Shown piece by piece: positions 44,540 through 55,794 of a DNA stretch of 64,000 bases (positions within the stretch are counted from its first letter, which is position 1; each line of letters starts with the position of its first letter). Both the position numbers and the translations under genes were made by a program. Below the pieces are notes generated by a model. The model did not search any database. It saw nothing but the letters and a program-made list of their open reading frames with translations, and was not told the DNA's origin. This DNA is from Paragordius varius (taxonomy: Eukaryota; Nematomorpha), in contig OZ176052.1 in assembly GCA_964247055.1 (NCBI GenBank), forward strand, positions 7,068,001 through 7,132,000, given 5' to 3'.

Positions 44540-46999
44540 TCATAATTTTTCAATCATTTTACAGATGATGGGTATGACCATTTCGAAAGTAGGCCGTTTT
44601 CCTGGATTTTCATTCATAGCGATTGCTGCTAATTTTGACAAATGTGGACAAGTAATTTCGCTCAAGGGAACTCGTTCATTATGTAAAGCAATCTATAAAG
44701 TATCGTTATGCTTGAAAAGAACATTAAAAAAATAAAATGCGCATTTGGTTTTCGAATGTACTCGGAAAATTTATTAATTTAACAAAATATTATTGATTCT
44801 ATCCATATATTAAAATAGAAATTATTCTAAGAATTTTTAATAGGGCAAAAAATATATGGTGCATTGATATTCCATTAAAAATGATTTGCAACATTTTTTT
44901 ACGTTAAAATTATTTATGATTGGGAAAAATGCTTCGTATGGTTATTTAAAGTAAAAAATCGTTTAAAATTATATTAAGGTTATAATTTAAAAGTATCAAC
45001 TATTTTAGCTTAAAATTAAAAAAATAAAATTCTTCGATATAATAATGATTTTATTTAAAATATTTTAAAATAAATAGATAAAAACGTTGATTTCGGAATT
45101 TCAATATATTTTTATAGCCACAATATAATTTTATATTTTATATGTCATAGAAAATTAAATGACCACATAAATTAGATACGATTAATAATATAAAAAATTA
45201 AAATAAGAATATACGACAGATAAACCTCGTCCCAAATATATGGAAAAAAATTTATAAAATAAAAGTAAATTTATACCCGTTGCCCTAATTGAGCATTGGT
45301 TAAGGAGACATCATTTGTGAATGGAATCTTTTTAGTTAAAAGTTCCCATAAAATTACAGCAAAACTCCACATATCACATGCTTGGATGTTGAGGGTCTCC
45401 CTTTTCTTTTTTAAACCTAATATAAATTAATAAAATTTAATTATAATCCAACATATATGAGTAAAAGGATTTTAAAAAATTTTTGAATACAAAAATTAAA
45501 GTACTGTAGAAAGAGCTTAATAATAGTATAATATGATATGAAAAAAGCAATTAAGTAATAAAATCAAAAATGAATTTACTCTCGGGAGACATCCATTCCA
45601 CATTTTGCAAAATATCAGTATCTTGAAAAGAAAACTTGGATGCTGATATATTAATTTGAGCTCTGAGATTTTCATCCAACTAATATATCAAACATCATTA
45701 GTTTTTGGTAATGATTATAGATCATATATTCGATATTAAACAAAAGCAAAATAGTAGCCTTTATAATAAAAAATATCCTATAATCATCAATTTTAGATGA
45801 TTCGGCATTAAAAGCAACCCATTATAAACATCTATATATTATATTTTACGAAACAAATTGGATTAACTTTATATTAAAAATAAATTATTAATGGAAAGAA
45901 TATTTGCAATTTTGGTTAAACATAGAAAATTATCGTTTCAAAAATAACCAGCGAATTCCTAGGCAAAAAAAACTATTACTGGTATACTAATTATGTAATA
46001 TAACACAATTTTTTATAACGCATATCTATGCAATAGTGTAAATCCTGATAATTTGTTATATCTAATAATTAAATCAATACCAAAACAGTTTTGGAGGATA
46101 GATGAAATTGTGAAATTAGTGGATTCAAAGAATGTAAATATGCCATTCCACGGCATATGTCAAGAGCAATGTTAAGTATCACTTGCTGATTAAGAGCTAA
46201 TTTTCAAAATAATATATAAAAGCCGTAAAAATGACCATATATTAGACATTTTATAATTAGATTTATAAGGGACCTTTTAAAGTCGTTTAAAAGAAAAAAG
46301 AGTATTTATAAAATACAAATTTGACCTATAATGTAACCATAAAACAATTAATAATTAAACTATACCATTACAAAACAATTTTTATGAGCATGCTAAAATG
46401 AAAAACAGTTAAAATAGACAAGCCATTTTATTAAAATATTTTAGCAAATACAAATAAAAATATATTACAAGAGTATAGAGTAAACAATATATATAAAATA
46501 CAAATTTTATACTATATACCTGGAGGATTAACCATACCATCAATGATATCATCCTCATCATCGTCATATGGGGATGAACTGTTTGAATCTAACGGGTAAC
46601 CAGGCTTTCCTTCGTAGCTAATAAGTCATGGAAAATAAAATAAAATAAAATAATCATTTAAAATTATAGCTAATGAGAACATGGAAATAAACATAATTAT
46701 GTCGGGGTTCACAACATTTATTATTTTGTTAAATAATATTAACAAGTAATAATATTGGCTATATGGGGCTTATTGGTGCATAAAGACTGTTAAAGTTAAT
46801 GTAGAGTAGAATTTTTTCGCTATTTATTACTGAAATTCAGACATTTTTATACATAAGCAATACATAAACAAAAAATTGATACTCCTTGCTTGCATTTGAA
46901 TTTTTTCTCCTTGCAACAATTAATAGTTATATAGAGTCATTGAAAAATATGGTTTTTTACTATAAATCACGATAATATCTTAAAAATAGGGATATGTAA

Positions 47000-47031
<32 letters not shown>

Positions 47032-50000
47032 TTACTATTGTCCATCGTTGTTTGACGTATCAAATGGATTACGCCGTTTAACTAGAGATGAGTGATGCCT
47101 TTTATTATTGCCAATGAAATGACACGGTCTGGTTCCATGTAAAATGTCGTATAATGAGCCAAGTTTCAAGTATTGACTCACAATCACAAGGGATTGGTCG
47201 GTGGAATCTGACAGCAATATTTAAAAAAAATAAAACTGAATAACTTTGTCTTTAACATATTTAAAGGGTGATTTATGTGAATTTTGTTCAAAAAAATAAT
47301 AACTACAGTGACGAGACACTAATATAACGATACTTCAAAAGTGAAAAAAATAAAATTAAATATTATGTGTAAAAACTACAAATTCATATCCTATCAATGA
47401 TTTTAAGATTAGCTTTGATGAGTGATTTACATTTTTATATTTTCAGTTTATTTTTTTATTGAATCACAATTCGATTTTAAAAATAAAAAAGATATCTTTA
47501 TATCGTTGTACCGTTTTCAGGCAATCCTAAATGCACATTATTATTATTATTTTGATACAGTGGTGATGTTAATGAATTAACATTACGTTCAATGCCATTT
47601 GCACCAGCTAAAACGGGTAATATATTTGGGTGCGAAAAAACTCGTAATTTAGGATATTCTTCATTGAAAGCCCTGGAAATGCGAGTCAAAATGGTGTAGG
47701 CATTAGAAATGGGGCTATGGGGTAATTTGGTCGGTGATCTATCACCACTTGATGTGGTAATAAATTTGTTGGTTGTTTCTTTGAGCGGAAAATGTAAAAT
47801 ACGTGCAACTATAGCAATGTTTTGCCAACGACCTTTCCATAACTAAAAATATGCATGGAATAGGAATTAAAAGTATTAGATATCACATGAAAAATATGAA
47901 TCGTAAACGCTTTTAGAAAACGATAAAATTTTGTCTATCAAACGAATACGTCTCTTCGGCATCTTCCTCTCTTGCCATTTATATAACATTATATCCTATT
48001 CAAAAGAATATCCTTGAATGTCCAAAAATCAAATTTTTGTTTAATTATTTTACCAGGAAGCGTTGTTTGTGCGTTCATTTTGTTAACAATATCGATGTTG
48101 TTCACTTTGTCCTTCCGTCTTATACTATCAAGTATTTTCCTCTAGCACATTTATTCTTTTCTCTTGATAAACAAAATTTAGCAATTTCCAAAATGTCACT
48201 GCAAAAACTATTTCGAAAAGCCCACGACAGAACCAAGTGGATAAGTTTTCCTATAGATTTCCTGATGGTCGATAATCGACAACTAGCTCAAAAACAACAA
48301 CAAACGCTTTTAATGCTTCATCTTGTATTTAGCAAAGATTTTAGCAAGCAAAACCTTTGTCAAAAGACCTCCTTGTTTGCAGGTATGAATATTAAGCAGA
48401 TTGTACTATTTTTTTTGATAAAGGGCATAAAACATTAAGAATTATTTACATGATAAAATCAAAATAACACAATCGCTATGTTTACCTCTGATATTCAATA
48501 TAATTGAAATAATTATAATCTATTATTATTTTTTATCATAGCACAAAAATTTAAATTAATTCTTATGTCTCCATTTATTTATAGCCATTATTGTCAATCT
48601 AAACCCAAAAAATTAGGAAGTACATGTAAAATATTTATAACTATTACAAAAAAATTAAATATTATTTAATGCCTTAACAAAAATTTCATATTTATGCAAG
48701 CGCTAAAATCTTAACCGGTTTAATGCAACAATTTTGATTTTAAACCTGGCAACACAGAATGTTAAAGCGCCATAAAAAAACAAAACACATCCTATTTTTA
48801 AAATAATTATAGGCTATTTTTGGACCATATAAAAGATTAAAAAAATATCTCACTATTAAAATATAAAACTGATGAAAACAATTAAACATTTGAAAAAAAA
48901 TTATTTTCGTCATGGTTTTAATTACAAAGGAGTAAATGTAAAACATACACTAAAGTTATAAATATTTACTTCGTCAAATTTATTCGCACACAATTGTTTA
49001 TCAAATCCGATTTGGTGAATATCAAGATTAATATTTTTGGATAATGTTGCATCACCTAAAAAATTATTATAAACATAAAAAGATAAAAACTATATTTCTT
49101 ATTATAATATAATAATTTATGGAAATCTTACGGCTTCGCTTTTTGGTCCCTAACCAACTTTGATCCTTGTAGGGAAGTTTGTGGGCTAAATCGATCCCCA
49201 AGATTTGACTTTTTTCTACAAATTCACAATAATTAAATTTTTTAATTTTTAAAATTAAAAATATCAATAATCAAATATAGATAATTCCCATTTAATATTA
49301 AAGGTTTTGGGGTTAAAGTAACAAGCCAGACTTGATACAATTTAGCGAAAATTCTTGTCTTTTAAACCCCTTTTTATGTTAAAATAAAATTATCTTTTGC
49401 GCATTCTATTACATAAGATTAAGATTGAAAAGTAATAAAGTTTCGTGTTAATACGAAATCGTTAGTTAGATTATATAATTTAACTATAATGTGAATCATT
49501 GCGTGCTAAAAATAAAATACCAGCATTTATAAATATACTCAAATCTAAAATACTTATAATGTTAGAAGCTAAGATTGGTTTGCATTTATCTATGGGTGTT
49601 TCCCCATATTTGTTGAGAATGTGTGGATATGCGCCCCTATTTAAGAGTTCCATGGCACAATCGCCATAATTCCAAAAGCATGCGTAATGCAAAGCGGTAT
49701 TCCCATGTTCATTTACGGCATTTGGATCCGCTCTGTGAGCTAACAGCTAAAACAAAATAATAACTTTAGCTATATCAATAGACCGTATATAAATCAATCT
49801 TTCAATAAAAATAAAATATTTCAGGGATCTAAAACGATATATTTTCAATTAGAAAATTAAACTATAAAAATCATATCATTATGAGTTATATTAACTTTAT
49901 ATGTTTAATCACTTAAATGAGATTGGGGACGCTTTAGATCCAAAATATAATATTTCTATTGATATATTTTGGTTGTTGGTTTTTGATACAGTTTAACGTT

Positions 50001-50757
50001 AATAGGCATATGTGAAAATTATAGGTATTTTAAGTAAAAATTTAACAATGACATGTACCCTTTTTAGATTTTCTGGATATATGAAAAATATATTTAAATG
50101 TTATTTCACTCGTTAACATGAAATTTTTAGTTCATTGTTAATAAGACAAAATTTTGATCCTTTATTTGAGTTTCAAAAATTCAATTATAGAAATGGAGGG
50201 GACAATGTTATTGATTAAAAAATTTTGTTTCCAGTCTTGTTTGTTTAAACGGATGTAAATTAACTTCCTTTTTATTAATTTAAAGTATTCTAAACTTTTA
50301 TGCAAATCCATCACTAAACTTAAAGGGTAGTTTAAAGAATAAATGTTTTAAAAAATCTTAAAATATATCTATAAAGCTGAAAAATCAAGAAATATATTTT
50401 TTTATATTTTATAACGATTTTAAAAAGGATCCAATTCAAATAATAAAAGAATTTGCTGTTGTTCATTCAAATTAGATACCTTTTTTACAATAGGGTAATA
50501 TCCATGACTACATGCTAAATGAAGCGGACTATCATCCCCCATATTCGTGGCATTTATAAATGACCCTCGTGAAATTAACAAATCTACTATGTTTTCAACT
50601 CCTTCTTTGCAAGCCCAATGTAATGGACTAAAACCATGTTCATCGCTAACATATAAAAAATTAAAAACCCCTGCAAAAGATCATTTTCAGGATTTTCAAG
50701 CCAATCTTTAACAGAGTTGAAATTTCCTTCTTTGCAAAGAGTGAAAATATCTTCCAT
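44540..50757 (-). CDS. ILK: Integrin-linked kinase (ILK), pseudokinase
   Basis: Known role: scaffold joining integrin tails, PINCH and parvin at adhesions. Twelve exons: 50669-50757, 50480-50645, 49554-49746, 49132-49215, 48970-49055, 47512-47842, 47036-47207, 46520-46617, 46081-46196, 45580-45679, 45277-45416, 44540-44692. All phases close, giving 575 residues against 452 in human. Seen: [12 protein letters not shown] start, ankyrin repeats ([37 protein letters not shown]), [10 protein letters not shown], kinase-like domain ([93 protein letters not shown]). Odd: the ATP-site lysine of VVKVL is arginine here (VARIL), the DFG-like place reads SASKFSF, and there are long asparagine-rich and acidic inserts ([11 protein letters not shown]) before helix E. 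Confidence 0.96.
47005..47031. repeat. (TA)n microsatellite next to an ILK splice donor
   Basis: About 13 TA units starting a few bases downstream of the donor (GTAAAT) of the ILK exon at 47036-47207. Confidence 0.9.
50646..50668 (-). other. Micro-intron 1 of ILK, 23 nt
   Basis: Starts GTTTTT and ends GTTAG. It joins ENDLLQ through a split glycine codon to [12 protein letters not shown], exactly as in other ILK proteins. Retention would shift the frame. With the SNX and NEMF examples it shows that the splicing machinery here accepts introns of 21-24 nt. Confidence 0.92.
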
Positions 50758-51079
50758 ATGATATCTGATCAAAAATAGTAAACGGCTGGAAATTTAAATT
50801 TAATTATCATATAAATTAGGTGCACTATCAGTGCAAATATTTTAAGGCTTTTACTTCTCAACACTTTTTAACTTATTTTTAGGACTTATAACATTATAAT
50901 GTTTATCCCCTACCCTTTAAAATTCCAAAAATCTATCATATGCGTTTTAAAATATAAGCATGGATAAAAAATTAATATTTTTAGATTTGCTATTATAGAG
51001 CACACCGCTGTTTCCTAACAAAAAACGGCCGCAATCAAATTATGGGTATTAAAAAGATATTTTATTTTACATTGGCCAA

Positions 51080-51190
51080 AAAACGTTTTACCAGTCAATC
51101 GAAACGATTTCCCAGTCAATCGAAACGTTTGCCTAGTCAGTAAAAACGTTTTCACCGTCAATAAATACATTTTCCAAGTCAAAACGGTTT
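51080..51190. repeat. Minisatellite, about five units of 21 bp
   Basis: Units of the form AAACGTTTTCCAGTCAATCG in direct tandem, with point differences. It is the only structure seen in the 1.5 kb between ILK and the BTB gene (50758-52296). On the minus strand it stays open and would spell a seven-residue repeat (TGKSFRL), but nothing suggests translation. Confidence 0.85.
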
Positions 51191-52296
51191 TATTTTTGAT
51201 GAAAAAAATCAAAAGAGCACATAAAAATGACTTTTCATCATTAGGAGCACACTAATAAGGATATTATTGTTTACAAAACCAAATTATTGAATAAATTTTT
51301 TTCTATATATTCCAATATACAATCATTAATGACCTCTTCTTTACAAGCTATATTTTATTTTTTTGGATTTTATGTTTTTTGAGATATTTTTTAAAAATAA
51401 TTCTATAATCTTTTTTTATCGATGGTTCGCATTAATAATCGTGGCTAACCTATAAAATCTACATCGGATAAAATAATAAATTTTAAAAAATATACCATTT
51501 TCATCTCATATCTGTCATTTAACACTTCAAATCGGATTTTAAACATGTAAAGTTGGTCTATAAAAATGTCGGAAAACAATATCTAAACAAAAAATGTTTT
51601 TTAAATGAAAAATAAAAAATGATATTTGACTAAAAGATAAATAAAATATAAAAATTACGGTAAAACAGAACAAAAAATAATTAGTAGATATATTATGGTC
51701 GTATTTTTTTACGATCCTATGATTGAAATATAATAAAATATGTAGTGATGTCCATTCGGTATATTTTCAATGCGGCTAAATTATTTTAAATTTATCAATA
51801 GCTTTTAAATTATATTTGATGTCGAAACCATTTTTTTATCCGGATTCTGGGGCAATAGAGAACTTGAATAACATCAAATTATATGGAAAAGTTTTTATAG
51901 CATCTATTGTTCGTATACAATATAACCATAGAATACGCTTTAACTAATTTTGCAATATTTAAATTTTAATTAGAATAATATTTTTTCTTTGTCATAATCT
52001 AGCATATATTTGAAATCTTCATGCGCATTCTAGGGAATTGGCGTATATATTTTAGAATTGCCTATTTTAGCAGGTCTTATAAAATCTACGGAACTCATAT
52101 CCCAAATATTAAATTTTGTATAAAAACTTTTTGCTTTTTATTTTTATCTTTTATAATATTAATATATTTTCGTCTAAAATTTAAAGTCTTTAGCTTCTGC
52201 AAAAATTAACTAAGTCCGTTTTTGTGATTTTTTTATATGGAACTATAGAAATGGTGAAAACCTTGATAATTCTTTAAATTTTTAACCAAACGCTCC

Positions 52297-53683
52297 TCAT
52301 GATTTATGATTCGTTCTATTATATTTATTTTTATCAAGATATTTTGCCGGCGCACCACAGTTAGTGCAGATTGAACCTTTAAACTGATTGGCTTAATTAC
52401 CCGAGCCGTTAGCAACACGTGTTTGTAATGTTTTTATTTATAGCCTATAATAAAATAAGGTCTTTTTAATTTATTATATGGTTAACTGACCTAAGGCGTC
52501 TCTAATACATGCCTCTAAATATATGAAAACCATGGAATCATATTTAAATTCCTTTGTGTAAACATGACCAGTTAAACATAAGTCCATATAATTTTTGCGA
52601 TTTTTGCACTTTGTTCACTGCAAACACTGAATAACCTTCATTTCGCATTTTGATCTTTAAAGCAAAACATAAATTCATAAGGAAGTCTAGGCGTTTATTT
52701 AACTCTACAAACTGAGAAACATCAATGAAACATTCATTCCCCACATTGTCAGGATTGATGGTGATTGGATTCGATGTTAACCAAAAATGCGTTGGTGGTA
52801 AAATGGTCATATCTAATAATCGCGAAAATTCGTTTTTGAAATAGAAATAAAATTGTTTAAATCTGTTTTTCCCACCCAATATATCATGCGCTAACAATGT
52901 GACAGCTTGTTCTCTGGCACCATACCATTTATACATAAAGTTCATAAATTTATCGCTAATGGCATGAAATTGGAAATAATCGGATTCCATTAATAATCTA
53001 GTTATTATTACACTTTTTGGGGGAATTTTTGATTCATCCTTAACATAAGACCATAACATTTCAAAATATTTGGCTGTACGATCAAAAAACAAATAATTAT
53101 TTTCGTCTTTTTCGCCCGCTTCACAAATTTTATTTGACAATTGTGATATTAAAGAATCGGGATGTCTTTTTAACAGTTCTGTATTTAAATAAAACAGTTT
53201 ACCACCCACATTTACAATTTGGTATAATAATGATTGGTCGACATTGGTTTTATTTGATATCTTGGGTTCGAGCATGTCTAAGGTTTTGGATGTTTCTGGT
53301 TCCTTTGGCCCATCTAATGAAGTTGGCATATGAATATTGTCTTCTTTTGCAACTTTCAAATTTGTAAAGTCTTTTTCCCTCTCAGATGATGTTTGCACAA
53401 TCATTTCTTCGTTAGTATTGGGACTAACCGGATGTTCTAATTTAAACAAAGAGTTTGCAAACTTCTTTTGTGCCATGGATAATTTTCTTTTGACCTCTTG
53501 AGACATGGAAATGGGGGATATTTTTGCCACACAGGGGTTAGATAATGCCGATGTATCTTCTAAAGTCTGATTATCTACCACTCTTTGTGCTTGGAAAGCT
53601 ATAGTTTCTTTAATTCTATTAGTAAAGGATAAATCTTTAAATTTGTTGTGCATATTTTCGTCGTTCATGATTAAAATTTTCAT
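52297..53683 (-). CDS. BTB/T1-domain (KCTD-like) protein
   Basis: The main exon, 52610-53683, encodes 358 residues: a polar N-terminal half, then a BTB domain of the potassium-channel T1 type at about 153-250 (IVNVGGKLFYLNTELLKRHP, YLFFDRTAKYFEMLWSYVK), then a region with no match I know. T1-type BTB proteins usually form oligomers, and many feed substrates to cullin-3 ligases (family knowledge). I infer two more exons, 52491-52551 (EFKYDSMVFIYLEACIRDAL) and 52297-52391, the latter with a CTNCG zinc-type pair. Phases fit, with introns of 58 and 99 nt. If unspliced, the frame instead runs to a stop at 52544 (379 codons). Not assignable to a named KCTD. Confidence 0.8.
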
Positions 53684-53904
53684 GTGTTGATTGTTGTACT
53701 TAATTGGTTTTGCATTAATCTAGTTGGGAATAAATTATAAAGGGTTGTAGCACTCGGTAAACCGTAACCGTAATATTTAAATGTAAAAAATTTTCTAATT
53801 GCATTGCAACATAGGTAACAAAAATCAAGATATTGCCTTTTTAAAACATTTTTTACAAATATTGATACGCAGACGATTTATTTATTACAGACCTCATTTT
53901 GTTC

Positions 53905-54950
53905 ATAAGACATTAAACGATAGACGCACACAAGTTGTGTCCAAAAATTAGCGCCTTTATTTCATCATTCTATATGTCCAATTTTGTGCCCAAAAAAGAA
54001 CATTTGCGGCACGCAATGCCACCAGAAGAAAAGGACTGATTCTGGCCAAAACATATGGTAAATATGCTCTATCGATTCCAAATAAAGAGTGGGCGCTTTG
54101 GCAGACGATCCAACTGAGAAGACGCTTGAGTGCAAGAGCTAGTGGATGGTGACCCAAATTAACAACAATTGGCAAAGGGATTACATATATCACAAAAAAC
54201 AATCAATAGATGGCTGCAATCAATGGGAAACATCAATAAACTCGGTTAATGGGTCCAACCAGTTTTAATGAACGACAAATCGAAAATCGCAGAATGACTT
54301 GTATAATCCTGCTTCAATGAAACGAAAAGTAATCCCTTTGCATATAATTGGGACGGGTGATGACAAACGGTTTTATTTTGTAACTTCAAATGAGAAAGAT
54401 CGTGGCTTTCACTTTGCCAAGCACGTTCATCACCAAGGCCAAATCACTTTGGCTAGCTGACCATGAGTGTCTGGTAACAACTGAGCGGTATTGTGCTGTG
54501 TGAACAATTGAAACCAGTGAACCAATAATACAAAACACCATCGCTAACAAATGGTTAATTTAAATCAAGCATTTATAAAAAAACCAACGGAATCGGCCAG
54601 AAGACATGGTAAAGAGATTTTATATGACAATACTCAGTTTTAGAGAGCGCCAGTAAAAGACACCTTGAAATCGCTCTGGGAAATTTTTTTATTCGTTGAA
54701 CTCTCCTGACCTGGCGCCATCTGACTAATAAAACTTTGCATCAATGGGGCAAACCCTGGCGAACAGCAGTTCAATAATTTGGAAGACGATGAAAAATGGC
54801 AAGGTTTTCCACAAAAGACAATTGGCCGGCATACATAAATTTCCTAGATGGGCGAAACGTGTAGAAGCCGATGTCCAATGTTTTTATTTAAAAGTAAAAA
54901 AGGTTAATTGCATATATTTTTCAAATGTGTAATGATATGAATTATGAGCC
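53905..54950 (+). mobile_element. Decayed mariner transposon, copy 2
   Basis: Plus strand. Transposase remnants: VPKKEHLRHAM near the start, QKTINRWLQSMG (helix-turn-helix part, as TVSRWLKSMG in relatives), VKDTLKSLWEI, and GIHKFPRWAKRVEADVQCF near the end, matching mariner C-termini. Homologous to the relic at 20715-21650, including about 80 bp before the coding part. Numerous stops and shifts. Terminal repeats not identified. It lies between the BTB gene and the chloride channel. Confidence 0.82.
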
Positions 54951-55553
54951 TTGTATTTTTTAACAATCGATATGAGGAGATGTTGACTGTATTTTGTACG
55001 AAAGATTTCTATCGTTCAGCTTTCTATTATTTAACTGGTTATTAAGAAAGTATAGTGGGTCCTCGTAGTGTTTAATAGAACAATATTTTTTCCTGTAAAA
55101 TAATAAAAATGTTTATCAATTAACTACTAATAATTCGGTAAGGTTTAACATCGACCATTTGAATTATTTTTTTAATAACTAATCGTTTGATATGTTTTTT
55201 TACTTTTTTATACATTTTTACAATATAATATTGGTAACCTTTAATTTGCAAAGCAAAAAAATGTCTTATTATTATTACAAAATTATTAATATAAATCTGT
55301 AAGATAAATGGACATTTTCAAATAATACATTGTCTTCTCTCACATAAGTCTCTCATTTTCATTATAATAAAAGCTCTATTAATAATTGAAAAAAACGTAT
55401 AAGATAGTTAAACATCCACACACATCACATGTAATCCTCCTTGATGAACTGAAATAAATTTAACACAGTAATGATATAATAACATATACTACAAGGATAT
55501 ATTATGCGTACATCTATACTAAAAATGGTAAAGTTTTTCAAAAATAGATTCAT
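54951..55553. other. Intergenic, nothing recognised
   Basis: AT-rich DNA downstream of the mariner relic. No open frame, repeat or RNA gene supported. Confidence 0.5.
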
Positions 55554-55685
55554 TCAGAGTCCATTGCACCTCTTCTTGAACGAAAATGAATAGCCAATAT
55601 ATTTACCATTTATTCCTACTTCTACGGTTCTCTCTGTCACATAAGCACAGAAATCAATGATGGTGCTGCCTTCATCTCCTGACAT
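55554..55685 (-). CDS. Small unidentified open frame, divergent from the chloride channel
   Basis: 43 codons from ATG to TGA, or a last exon. It begins MSGDEGSTIIDFCAYVTERT and ends KKRCNGL. Codon make-up is markedly less AT-rich than the flanks and looks like real coding sequence. I recognise no family. It lies 109 bp from the channel start codon on the other strand, so it would share that promoter region if it is a gene of its own. Confidence 0.35.
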   Translation of the reverse strand: MSGDEGSTIIDFCAYVTERTVEVGINGKYIGYSFSFKKRCNGL

Positions 55686-55794
55686 ATATTTACACTAACT
55701 ATTATTCAATGGATTAAACCTGCTTTCTGAAAATAGTTCCACAATGATATCATTTATTAATTATGCCTTGATAAATCTTAATTAATTCGCAATT

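Noticed and set aside
48037-48438. 133-codon plus-strand open frame in an ILK intron
   Set aside because: No family motif, no good splice or promoter context, and AT-rich codon make-up like the intron around it. Probably chance.
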